The notes under the pieces: model-generated
Database searches by the model: none
The model's input: only the letters and a program-made list of their open reading frames with translations
Told to the model about the DNA's origin: nothing
Program-made: the position numbers and the translations under genes
Assembly (NCBI RefSeq): GCF_000813145.1
Contig: NZ_BAZF01000018.1
Location: forward strand, 23,830 to 87,829
DNA from: Geobacter sp. OR-1
Lineage (GTDB): Bacteria > Desulfobacterota > Desulfuromonadia > Geobacterales > DSM-12255
DNA: 64,000 bases
Reading direction: 5' to 3'
In this document: positions 51,420-59,645 of the stretch, piece by piece
How the letters are laid out: every line of letters begins with the position of its first letter
Position numbering within the stretch: position 1 is the stretch's first letter

Positions 51420-52210
51420 GCGTCACCCCCAAGCTCTTCCAGGGCCTGCCGGTATTGATCGTCATTGGGAGACTTGTAATGCCATTCAAGCCGGTCTTCC
51501 ATGAACGACACCCCTTTTCCCTTGACGGTATGGGCGATGAGAACCTTTGGCCGGTCCTGGGGGGCGTTGAAAAGCCGTTCCATGGCATCAGGATCATGAC
51601 CGTCAACATCATGGGCATCCCAGCCGAAGTCGCGCCACCGGGTCGACATGTTGTGCTGGTCGATCACCTCGTTGGTCCTGCCGAAGCTCTGGAGTTTGTT
51701 GAAATCAACGATGGCCGTCAGGTTGGCCAGCTTGAGGGTTGCGGCCAGCATTATCGCCTCCCAGACCGATCCCTCGTTGCACTCTCCATCCCCCAGCACC
51801 ACGAAGATTCGGCCGGGATTGCCGCTCTGCCGGTTGGCAATGGCCATCCCGAGCCCGATAGAAAGCCCATGCCCCAGAGAACCGCTTGAAACCTCGACCC
51901 CAGGGACTGCATCTTTGTCCAGGTGCCCGGGAAGCATGCCGGCATCAATGTAAAAGCGGTCAAGATACTCTTTCGGGAAAAACCCCTTCTCCGCCAGGGT
52001 CGCATAAAGCGCGGCGCTCCCGTGCCCCTTGCTGAGGATGAATCGGTCACGGTCTTCATTCAGCGGGGAAAGAGGATCGATCCGCAAGGTCCTGAAGTAA
52101 AGCGTGTACAATATTTCCGCAATGGACAGGCAGCTTCCGACATGAGACGAGTGAGAATAGTGGGTCATGTGGAGTATCGATTTTTTTATGGCTATAAGTT
52201 CACGGTTCAA
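51416..52210 (-). CDS. Split transketolase, N-terminal (diphosphate-binding) subunit
   Basis: A 264-residue protein with the thiamine-diphosphate motif GDGECNEGSVWEAI ending in the usual asparagine region VDFNKLQ. It also has SKGHGSAALYATLAEKG and SGSLGHGLSIGLGMAIA, both conserved in transketolases for substrate and cofactor binding. The start is a TTG at 52210 without a strong ribosome binding site. It pairs with the downstream subunit. It follows RfbH by 43 bases, which ties it to the 3,6-dideoxyhexose pathway. Confidence 0.85.
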   Translation of the reverse strand: MNRELIAIKKSILHMTHYSHSSHVGSCLSIAEILYTLYFRTLRIDPLSPLNEDRDRFILSKGHGSAALYATLAEKGFFPKEYLDRFYIDAGMLPGHLDKDAVPGVEVSSGSLGHGLSIGLGMAIANRQSGNPGRIFVVLGDGECNEGSVWEAIMLAATLKLANLTAIVDFNKLQSFGRTNEVIDQHNMSTRWRDFGWDAHDVDGHDPDAMERLFNAPQDRPKVLIAHTVKGKGVSFMEDRLEWHYKSPNDDQYRQALEELGGDA

Positions 52211-52253
52211 ATTCTGTCTCAGCCCCCTTGGCAGATAGTGTCATGCCGGTCCG

Positions 52254-53600
52254 CTACTGCAGGAAATCGCATATTGTTGCAATCATGTACTCCAGCATAC
52301 TCTCCGTCATGCCCGGGTATACACCAATCCAGAAAGTGTCGCGCATGATCCGATCGGTATTTGCCAGCTCGCCGACTATCCGGTATCCGTGGCCGCTTTT
52401 TCTCATTTCATCGAAACAGGGGTGTTTGGTAAGGTTCCCGGCAAAGAGCATCCGCGTCTGAATCCCCTTGCTCTCCAGGTGATTTACCAACCGGTCACGC
52501 CCAAAGCCGGCAGATTCCCGGATAGTCAACAGGAATCCGAACCAGGAGGGGTCGGAGTTTTCAGTCGGCTCAGGGAGTAAAAACCGATCAGCATAGCGGT
52601 CAAGCCCGTGGCGCAGGATCTGCCAGTTACGTTTGCGGGCCTCGATGAAACCGGGCAGTTTTTCCAGCTGGGCACAACCGATGGCTGCCTGCATGTCGGT
52701 AACTTTCAGGTTGTAGCCGAAGTGCGAGTAGACATATTTATGGTCGTAGCCGAACGGCAGTTCGCCGAACTGCTGGCCGAAGCGATTGCCGCAGGTGTTG
52801 TCGCGGCCTGACGGGCACCAGCAGTCGCGGCCCCAGTCCCGAAAAGATTCGACGAGCCTCCGGAGCTGCAGATCATTGGTGTAGACCGCCCCACCCTCAC
52901 CCATGGTCATATGATGGGGCGGGTAGAAGCTTGAAGTCCCGATATGGCCGATAGCCCCGGTAAACTGCCATTTGTCCTTATAGCGGTAACGGGAGCCGAG
53001 CGCATCGCAGTTGTCCTCGATCAGCCAGAGCCCGTTCCGGTCGCAAAACGCCTTTACCGCAGCAAGATCGAAGGGGTTGCCCAGGGTGTGAGCCACCATT
53101 ACCGCCTTGGTGAGGGGTGACATGGCGGCATCGAGCTGATTGACATCAATGTTGTAGGTGGGAAAAGTCACATCGACAAAGACCGGTACGGCGCCATACT
53201 GGATAATCGGCGCCACCGTGGTCGGAAAGCCCGCGGCAACCGTGATCACTTCGTCGCCCGGCTTGATCCTCCGCTCGCCGAGCTTCGGCGAGGTAAGGGC
53301 CATAAACGCCAGCAGGTTTGCCGATGAGCCGGAGTTGGTCAGCGAGCAATGCTGCACCCCCAGAAACTGGGCAAATTCATGTTCGAACCGCTCGGCATAA
53401 CGACCGGTGGTGAGCCAGAAATCCAGAGAAGAATCAACCAGTGCGGCAATCTCCCGTTCGTCGAATACCCGGCCGGCATAGGAAACCCGGTCGCCGGGTT
53501 CGAAACCTTTATCAGATTGATGCTTGAATCGATAATATTCTACCGCCGCAGCTATGGTTTTACTGCGAAGCTCCGCATCGCGCTTGGCGTTATCACTCAT
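52254..53600 (-). CDS. rfbH: CDP-6-deoxy-L-threo-D-glycero-4-hexulose-3-dehydrase (E1)
   Basis: E1 is the pyridoxamine-phosphate, [2Fe-2S] enzyme that removes the C3 hydroxyl of CDP-4-keto-6-deoxyglucose. The 448-residue product shows the diagnostic features: histidine instead of the usual cofactor lysine in SFYPPHHMTMGEGG (His230), and a C-x-C-x7-C iron-sulfur motif at Cys260, Cys262 and Cys270. The ATG at 53600 has GGGAGAGG upstream and overlaps the rfbG stop by eight bases. No gene for the partner reductase E3 (RfbI/AscD) is in the window, so the electron donor is unresolved. Confidence 0.93.
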   Translation of the reverse strand: MSDNAKRDAELRSKTIAAAVEYYRFKHQSDKGFEPGDRVSYAGRVFDEREIAALVDSSLDFWLTTGRYAERFEHEFAQFLGVQHCSLTNSGSSANLLAFMALTSPKLGERRIKPGDEVITVAAGFPTTVAPIIQYGAVPVFVDVTFPTYNIDVNQLDAAMSPLTKAVMVAHTLGNPFDLAAVKAFCDRNGLWLIEDNCDALGSRYRYKDKWQFTGAIGHIGTSSFYPPHHMTMGEGGAVYTNDLQLRRLVESFRDWGRDCWCPSGRDNTCGNRFGQQFGELPFGYDHKYVYSHFGYNLKVTDMQAAIGCAQLEKLPGFIEARKRNWQILRHGLDRYADRFLLPEPTENSDPSWFGFLLTIRESAGFGRDRLVNHLESKGIQTRMLFAGNLTKHPCFDEMRKSGHGYRIVGELANTDRIMRDTFWIGVYPGMTESMLEYMIATICDFLQ

Positions 53601-54672
53601 CAAATCCTCTCCCATATTCAATGATCTGCAGCCGGCAGGTTTCACGCAGGTCGTTGCCGCCAATATACTCTTTTGTCCAGGCAACTATCCGGTCCAATGC
53701 CGTTGCCAGATCCCAGCGCGGTCTCCAGCCGAGCCTCATACGCGCCTTGGAGCAGTCGAGCTTGAGATAGCTGGCCTCGTGCGGGTGTTCGCCGTCGTCG
53801 ATCAGATATCCGGCACCGTTCCCCCACTTGGAGCAGAGTTCCCGCACAACCCACTCCACCGGTCTGGCGTCGTCGTCGGCCGGTCCGAAGTTCCACCCCT
53901 CGGCATAGGCCACACTGTTCTCGAACAGTCGTTGCGCCAGCAGCAAATATCCAGAGAGCGGTTCCAGCACATGCTGCCACGGTCGGATTGCATGGGGGTT
54001 GCGGATAAGGACCTTCTCCCCTGCCATAATGGCACGGACAATGTCGGGTATCAGCCGGTCGCCGGCCCAGTCGCCGCCGCCGATCACGTTGCCGGCCCGA
54101 GCCGATGCCACTGCCACCCCATGACGGTGATATTCGGCCGGATTGAAGTAAGACGAGCGATAGGCAGCTGTTACCAGCTCAGAGCACCCCTTGCTGTTGG
54201 AATAGGGATCGTAGCCGCCGAAAGGCTCTTCTTCCCGGTAACCCCAGACCCATTCCCGGTTTTCGTACACCTTGTCCGTAGTGACATTGACAACCGCACG
54301 CACGCTCGGGCAGCTTCTCACCGCCTCCAGCAGGTGCACAGTTCCCATGACGTTTATGGCATAGGTCTCAACCGGGATCTTGTACGAATCCCGCACCAGA
54401 GGTTGTGCTGCCATGTGAATGACAATATCCGGGGTGGCTGCGATCATCGCAGCCTTTAGCCGGTCCAGGTCCCGCACATCGGCGATTACCGAGGTCAGCA
54501 ACTCACTGACGCCGGCCATGTCGAACAGGCTCGGATCGGTCGGCGGGTCAAGGGCATAGCCGGTCACCTTTGCGCCGAGTGAGTGGAGCCAAATCGATAG
54601 CCACGACCCTTTGAAACCGGTATGCCCGGTAAGAAAGACTTTTTTGCCTTGCCAGAATTCCTTAACAGCCAT
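53593..54672 (-). CDS. rfbG: CDP-glucose 4,6-dehydratase
   Basis: Converts CDP-glucose to CDP-4-keto-6-deoxyglucose. Starting at the ATG at 54672 (MAVKEFWQGKKVFLTGHTGF) the protein is 359 residues, the normal family length. It has the Rossmann GHTGFKG, the NVTTDKVYEN segment and the catalytic YSNSK. A GTG further upstream (54717) would overlap rfbF and add 15 non-homologous residues. It is followed by rfbH with an overlap, making a tight F-G-H unit. Confidence 0.94.
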   Translation of the reverse strand: MAVKEFWQGKKVFLTGHTGFKGSWLSIWLHSLGAKVTGYALDPPTDPSLFDMAGVSELLTSVIADVRDLDRLKAAMIAATPDIVIHMAAQPLVRDSYKIPVETYAINVMGTVHLLEAVRSCPSVRAVVNVTTDKVYENREWVWGYREEEPFGGYDPYSNSKGCSELVTAAYRSSYFNPAEYHRHGVAVASARAGNVIGGGDWAGDRLIPDIVRAIMAGEKVLIRNPHAIRPWQHVLEPLSGYLLLAQRLFENSVAYAEGWNFGPADDDARPVEWVVRELCSKWGNGAGYLIDDGEHPHEASYLKLDCSKARMRLGWRPRWDLATALDRIVAWTKEYIGGNDLRETCRLQIIEYGRGFDE

Positions 54673-54710
54673 CGGTTCTTTCACCTTCACAGTTGACTCT
54701 TCACTGACAT

Positions 54711-55484
54711 TCACCACAGCTTCCAGGGGGCAGTTCCATCCTTCCAGAGTTCCTCAAGATGGTTCTTGTCCCGCAGGGTGTCCATCGGCTGCCAGAAACC
54801 ATGGTGTTTGAACGCCACCAGTTCTCCTCCGGCTGCAAGGCGCTCCAGAGGCTCTTTTTCAAGCACAGTGGAGTCGTCACCCAGATATCCGAGGACCTCG
54901 GGCTGCATAACGAAGAAACCGGCATTGATCCAGTGTCCGTCTCCTTTCGGCTTCTCCTGGAAGCTGAGCACCTGATCGTCGTCCGAGAGGTTCAGGGCGC
55001 CGAACTTGCCGCTCGGCTGGGTAGTGGTGACCGTGGCCAGCTTGCCGCTCCGGGTGTGATAGGCTACCAGTTCCCGGATATTAACGTTTCCGACCCCGTC
55101 ACCATAGGTAAGCATGAACGGCTGGTTATCCAGATACGGGGCGACCCGCTTTACCCTGCCGCCGGTCATGGTCTCCAGGCCGGTATCCACCAGAGTCACC
55201 TGCCACGGCTCGGCGGTATGGCTATGGACGATCCGCTGGTTTTCGGAGCGAAAGTCAAAGGTGACATCTGCCTCGTGGAGGAAGTAATGGGCAAAATACT
55301 CCTTGATACTGTACGCCTTGTAGCCGAGGCAGATAACAAAGTCGTTGAATCCGTAACTCGAATAGATCTTCATGATATGCCAGAGAATCGGCCGGCCGCC
55401 GATCTCAATCATTGGCTTTGGTTTGAGATGCGACTCCTCGCTGATGCGTGTGCCGAAACCTCCGGCCAGGATGACGACTTTCAT
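54711..55484 (-). CDS. rfbF: Glucose-1-phosphate cytidylyltransferase
   Basis: Makes CDP-glucose from glucose 1-phosphate and CTP, the entry to CDP-3,6-dideoxyhexoses. The 257-residue protein has exactly the typical length. It begins MKVVILAGGFGTRISEESHL with the GGxGTR nucleotide-binding signature and KPKPMIEIGGRPILWHIMKI. TTGGAGCC precedes the ATG. It is the first gene of the rfbFGH-transketolase unit. The 89-base gap upstream has no clear promoter. Confidence 0.95.
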   Translation of the reverse strand: MKVVILAGGFGTRISEESHLKPKPMIEIGGRPILWHIMKIYSSYGFNDFVICLGYKAYSIKEYFAHYFLHEADVTFDFRSENQRIVHSHTAEPWQVTLVDTGLETMTGGRVKRVAPYLDNQPFMLTYGDGVGNVNIRELVAYHTRSGKLATVTTTQPSGKFGALNLSDDDQVLSFQEKPKGDGHWINAGFFVMQPEVLGYLGDDSTVLEKEPLERLAAGGELVAFKHHGFWQPMDTLRDKNHLEELWKDGTAPWKLW

Positions 55485-55573
55485 AGCGGCTCCAATAATC
55501 TGAATTTATGTCCGATTATAGCTATCAGAAATCGGCATTGTGCACTTTTTTGCCGTTATTGGCAAGAAGGAGG

Positions 55574-56638
55574 TCAGTCGGTTTCTATCACCGGCTTGCG
55601 AATAGCCGTCATCACTATGGCCAGCAATACCTTTACCATGTAATAGATGCCACGCAGACCGCTGATGGAGGAGGTCCCACCCTGGCGCTCCCGCATACTG
55701 ATCGAAGACTCGGCAAGCCTGAAGCCGTTTTTCCCCAAGAGGATTACCGCTTCCGGTTCCGGATAATCCACCGGGTAATGCCTGGCGAGAAAAGAAATGG
55801 CCCGGCTGTCGTAGGCCCGGAAACCGGAGGTATTGTCGGTAACCCTCTGGCCGATGAGAATGGAATTAACGGCATCGAACAGGTGAATTCCGAACCGCCG
55901 GACAAAAGTGGAGCGATACCCCTCGCTCCACCCCATGAAACGGGAACCGATGACGACATTGGCGTTGTTATCTCTCTTCGTTGCCAGTAGCTTTGGGATC
56001 TCGGCGGCTATATGCTGGCCATCACCGTCAAACTGGACTGCAACGGAATAATCAAGCCGGTCGGCATATTTGAAACCGGTCTGCACGGCGCCGCCGATCC
56101 CGAGATTCTTGGGAAGATCGAGCACCTTGACCCCTTGGGAGCGGGCAACGGCACTGGTACGGTCGATAGAGCCGTCGTTCACCACCAGGATATCCAGAGG
56201 AAGCTGCAGGCTGCGCAGATCGGCAATCACCTCGGCAATGCTGGCCTCTTCGTTATAGGCCGGGACTATTACCAGGATTTCGGCCTGTTCGGTTCGGGAA
56301 GAGCTGTTGATCAGATTGCCCAGGGCCAGCTCCTGGATCAATTCCTTGTTCTGGTCAGACAGCTTGGTGATGACTATAGAGACATGGATCAGGACCAGGA
56401 AGGTAAATGCCGTGGTAAAAAGCATCAGGATGCTCGGCTTGTATGCCACGCCGAACAGGTCACCGAACCGGTCGATCGCATGCTTGTCCAGCGACAGGTA
56501 GATGAAGAAGATGCTCATCAGAAACCAGAGGATGGAATACTCTTCCTTGACCCTCCTTTTCTGAACCAGCCCGAAGATGAACGTAAAGATTACCAGGCTG
56601 AACAGCAGCGAAACTGCTTGTATCTTCTCAAAGTACAT
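55574..56638 (-). CDS. DUF2304 membrane domain fused to a DPM1-like GT2 glycosyltransferase
   Basis: A 354-residue protein in two parts. Residues 1-110 have three membrane helices of the DUF2304 type (SLLFSLVIFTFIFGLVQKRR, EEYSILWFLMSIFFIYLSL, then a third). Residues 120-330 are a dolichol-phosphate-mannose-synthase-like GT2: ILVIVPAYNEEASIAEVI, ILVVNDGSIDRTSAVA and the QFDGDGQH DXD region. A further hydrophobic stretch ends it. In many genomes DUF2304 and the transferase are adjacent separate genes; here they are one chain. It probably makes a polyprenyl-phosphate sugar for the GT-C-type membrane enzymes of the cluster. Confidence 0.82.
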   Translation of the reverse strand: MYFEKIQAVSLLFSLVIFTFIFGLVQKRRVKEEYSILWFLMSIFFIYLSLDKHAIDRFGDLFGVAYKPSILMLFTTAFTFLVLIHVSIVITKLSDQNKELIQELALGNLINSSSRTEQAEILVIVPAYNEEASIAEVIADLRSLQLPLDILVVNDGSIDRTSAVARSQGVKVLDLPKNLGIGGAVQTGFKYADRLDYSVAVQFDGDGQHIAAEIPKLLATKRDNNANVVIGSRFMGWSEGYRSTFVRRFGIHLFDAVNSILIGQRVTDNTSGFRAYDSRAISFLARHYPVDYPEPEAVILLGKNGFRLAESSISMRERQGGTSSISGLRGIYYMVKVLLAIVMTAIRKPVIETD

Positions 56639-56669
56639 TGATCACCGTGCAATCGGTTGATGTTTTTGC

Positions 56670-57698
56670 TCAATCACCGGAATCGTCCAGGAGTTCGCGA
56701 AAGGAAAGCCGGTATCTCCGAATGAGATCGGCCATTTCGCCGGGCGTCAGCCTGCGTTTATTCATGATCCGTGCCCTTTTCGCCATTACCCGTGGCATAC
56801 CGGCCAGGGCATGCCATATTCCGCGGACCAGGGCAACGGCAATGGCGGCCGATGAACCGCTGGCCCTAAACTCCCCGCCCGACCCGGAACCGGTTAAAAC
56901 GAGCCGCAGCTGGGCCAGGTATCGGAGTAACGTATATGCCGGCACCAGCAGCAGACAAGAAAGCGGAAAGTTTTTCATTGCCACCCAGTAGTGGTTCCGT
57001 TCCACCAGAAAGATCTTGAGCGGCGAAAATGCGCCGCCGGTGCGAGAATACTTGTGTAACACAACAGCCTGGGTCGCAAGCAGAGCGCCCCACCCTGCAA
57101 ACCGTCCGCGCAGTCCGAGGTCGGTATCCTCGGCATACGCGAAGAAATCATCGTCGAAAAAACCGATCTCGTCAATCATGGCCCGACGATAGAGCGCCGC
57201 GCAGGCACTCGGTACCAGGATTTCCTCCACCGACCCCATGTTGAGCAGGGAATAACGCCGGCGCCGGAACAATCCCCGGGACATGCCGTCGCGACAGATG
57301 CCGAACCCGAGGGAATCAACGATATCCGGGTCAGCGAAGGAGCAGATGCGACAACCCACCATACCGACACCGGGATGGGCATCGGCAACGGCAACGAGCT
57401 CTGCCAGCCAATTCGGTTCAGCTTTGGTATCGTTGTTGAGCGTAACTAGGTACTCCCCGACAGACTGCTCCAAGCCTCGGTTATTCCCGGTTGCAAACCC
57501 AGTGTTTTCGGAGAGTCCCACCAACTTGACCCAGGGGTAACGCTCGCGCACAAAAGAAACGGAACCATCGGTCGAGCCGTTATCCACCAGCACCACCTCG
57601 ACCCCCCGGAATGTCTGCACGCTAATGCTGTCAAGGCATTCCGCCAGGTGGTGCCTGCCGTTCCAGTTGACGATTATTATCGAGACTCGCGGGATCAA
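56670..57698 (-). CDS. GT2 family glycosyltransferase (rhamnosyltransferase-like)
   Basis: A GT-A enzyme of about 342 residues with RVSIIIVNWNGRHHLAECLD, VVLVDNGSTDGS, VTLNNDTKAEP and the FFAYAEDTDLGLRGRFAGW segment. This is typical of WcaA/Wbbl-like rhamnosyl- or related transferases. A hydrophobic C-terminal segment (LSCLLLVPAYTLLRYL) suggests membrane association. The start is uncertain: a TTG at 57698 overlapping the upstream stop is used because it begins just before the conserved core; a GTG at 57746 would overlap the neighbour by 52 bases and has no ribosome binding site. Confidence 0.8.
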   Translation of the reverse strand: MIPRVSIIIVNWNGRHHLAECLDSISVQTFRGVEVVLVDNGSTDGSVSFVRERYPWVKLVGLSENTGFATGNNRGLEQSVGEYLVTLNNDTKAEPNWLAELVAVADAHPGVGMVGCRICSFADPDIVDSLGFGICRDGMSRGLFRRRRYSLLNMGSVEEILVPSACAALYRRAMIDEIGFFDDDFFAYAEDTDLGLRGRFAGWGALLATQAVVLHKYSRTGGAFSPLKIFLVERNHYWVAMKNFPLSCLLLVPAYTLLRYLAQLRLVLTGSGSGGEFRASGSSAAIAVALVRGIWHALAGMPRVMAKRARIMNKRRLTPGEMADLIRRYRLSFRELLDDSGD

Positions 57699-58429
57699 TG
57701 GCCCTGCCTTGTTGTTACGGAAACCCACCTGACAAAGAGATACCACGAAAGAAACCAGCGCCGCTTTATTTGGGTCCAGGGGATGAAACGGATACCGAAG
57801 TCGGTCATGCTTGCCCCATGCTTGCGGTAGCAGACGGCCTTCTCCGGCACAAAAACCGTTGTGCCGAAGATCTCCGCCAGAATCCCCAGCCAGACGTCAT
57901 GCATCGGGATTTTGCGGGGAAATGGCAGGGCAATGTCCAGGAGCTCCCGCGAAAAGGCCATGCTGCAACCGATGTAGCTGTTGTCGAAGATGTTCCTTGC
58001 CACCCCCGGTCCCGACCGTCTCATGCAGCCGAAAATCGAAGGCGCAATCTCCCTGCCGGTCTCGTCTATCACAGTGCCATCCATGACCACCAGGTATATG
58101 GCCCCGGGACGATTATTGAACAGTGTACGGATTACGGCGACCTTGTTCGGCAGCCAGATATCATCCTGATCCGACAGGGCAATGATACCGCCCGTTGCGT
58201 GCCGCAGGGCGTTCTCGAAATTGAAAATCGGGCTGTAAAAGGCACCCCCTTCAAGCAGCCGCAGGCGAGGGTCGGCAAAATCGCGAATAATCGCCACAGT
58301 CCGGTCGGTGGATGAATCGTCGGAAATTATCAACTCGTCATCCGGACCAAGCTGGCTGAGGATAGATGCCAGTTGCTCTCCGATGAACCGTTCGCCGTTC
58401 CGGGTCGCCATGCAGACGGATAGTTTCAT
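57695..58429 (-). CDS. GT2 family glycosyltransferase
   Basis: A 244-residue GT-A enzyme: MKLSVCMATRNGERFIGEQL, LIISDDSSTDRT and the DXD-like ALSDQDDIWLPNKV, a motif set common in small GT2 transferases of O-antigen clusters. PMHDVWLGILAE forms the acceptor region. It overlaps the next gene by a few bases. The 104 bases before it (58430-58533) show no gene or clear promoter. Confidence 0.83.
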   Translation of the reverse strand: MKLSVCMATRNGERFIGEQLASILSQLGPDDELIISDDSSTDRTVAIIRDFADPRLRLLEGGAFYSPIFNFENALRHATGGIIALSDQDDIWLPNKVAVIRTLFNNRPGAIYLVVMDGTVIDETGREIAPSIFGCMRRSGPGVARNIFDNSYIGCSMAFSRELLDIALPFPRKIPMHDVWLGILAEIFGTTVFVPEKAVCYRKHGASMTDFGIRFIPWTQIKRRWFLSWYLFVRWVSVTTRQGH

Positions 58430-58533
58430 CTCACCAAATCACTCTTCCTTACGGTTATTGGGAAAAGATCCTGCCAGAATTCGGAACCTTACGGATGAGA
58501 GTTGTCGCCTGCCCACAAAACTCGCATACAATA

Positions 58534-59403
58534 TCACCCGGATTGATCAAAAGCAAACAACTCCCGCAACATCACTGGGATAAATCGCCATGTTCGATAA
58601 CGTGTCGAAAGGACCACGCAACGGATCGAGGCAGCAACAAAGTGAGTGACGATATCAGGGAAAGACCTCATGCTGTAGCGTGCGCCGCGGCAGAAGAAGG
58701 CAAACCGGGCAAGGGCTGCTTCCAACGGCGCCTCTTCCCGGTCCGAGAAACCGTGCCCGCAATCCAGATCAAGGATGAACACCGCCGGGAATTTATCGGC
58801 AAAACGCCGGCAGAAGTCGTGATCGGCAAAATCCAGCGGTATCCGCTCGTCAAAGCCGCCGACCGCGTCAAAAGCATCCACTCTTACGAGCATCCCGCTG
58901 TTAAGGATTCCTCGCCCCTGCAGGCTCATCAATCCAGATTCAACCCGGCCGAGGTGATATCCGATCCCCGCGCAATACCCGCAAGGCGAGAATATGCGCC
59001 CGTGCGATACCAGTCGGGGTGCGAACATTTCAATTGCGGCATTGTCGGCCACCGCTTGCGCGTAAACATCCAGGGCATTCACCGGGAAAGACGTATCCTG
59101 ATCCAGGAGCAGCAGCCATTTCTTACCGCTTTCCCGTGCGAACCTGGCACCGGCATTGTATGCTCCGGCAACTCCGGGGTTGGTCGGATCGTGATGGTAG
59201 ATGATCTTCAAAGACTTGAAGGAATTATCAACTGATTGCACAAAAGGACTGTTGTCATGAATGAACAAGTCAAGAGAGAACCCAGACGTAGTCAGCGAAC
59301 GGCTCAAAGATGCAACGGAATCCGCGGAAGTAATATCACGCTGGTAAACTACGAGTACCGCAAGAATCTCGTCCAGACTTTTCTGCAAATCTGCTCCTTT
59401 CAC
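58534..59403 (-). CDS. GT2 family glycosyltransferase (rhamnosyltransferase-like)
   Basis: A 289-residue transferase with LAVLVVYQRDITSADS, FIHDNSPFVQSVDNSFKS, NPGVAGAYNAGARFARE and LLLDQDTSFP, the pattern of bacterial rhamnosyltransferases. DERIPLDFADHDFCRRF is the acceptor-side signature. The start is GTG at 59403 with a weak ribosome binding site. It lies upstream of the GT2 pair and downstream of a degenerate 242-base stretch that separates it from wecB. Confidence 0.82.
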   Translation of the reverse strand: MKGADLQKSLDEILAVLVVYQRDITSADSVASLSRSLTTSGFSLDLFIHDNSPFVQSVDNSFKSLKIIYHHDPTNPGVAGAYNAGARFARESGKKWLLLLDQDTSFPVNALDVYAQAVADNAAIEMFAPRLVSHGRIFSPCGYCAGIGYHLGRVESGLMSLQGRGILNSGMLVRVDAFDAVGGFDERIPLDFADHDFCRRFADKFPAVFILDLDCGHGFSDREEAPLEAALARFAFFCRGARYSMRSFPDIVTHFVAASIRCVVLSTRYRTWRFIPVMLRELFAFDQSG

Positions 59404-59423
59404 TATCCAACAAGTCTTATACG

Positions 59424-59626
59424 CTACACAGCCGTCACCGAAACAGGAGCAACCGGATATTCATCAAAGAGCTGGCATAAAAAAAGCCGCATTTGCACCG
59501 ATAGTATCGCTCCATGAAAAAGCCGTGGTCCTTTATCCGTGAATATACTTGCGTTAACTTTCGTTCTTTTGGGGTAAGGATACCCCAGTATCTCTTTAAA
59601 ATGCGCTGGTCTGTAGTTGCAGGCAT
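59424..59626 (-). pseudogene. Possible remnant of a cluster methyltransferase (N-terminal zinc-ribbon part)
   Basis: The 242 bases between the GT2 gene and wecB hold two overlapping minus-strand frames. One reads RYYRCKCGFFYASS, and a different frame supplies FDEYPVAPVSV just after it. Together these look like the zinc-ribbon start of class I methyltransferases found in glycan clusters, broken by at least one shift. This is weak evidence from pattern only; the stretch may be non-coding. Confidence 0.3.
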
Positions 59627-59645
59627 TCAATCAACTCCGCTGTTT

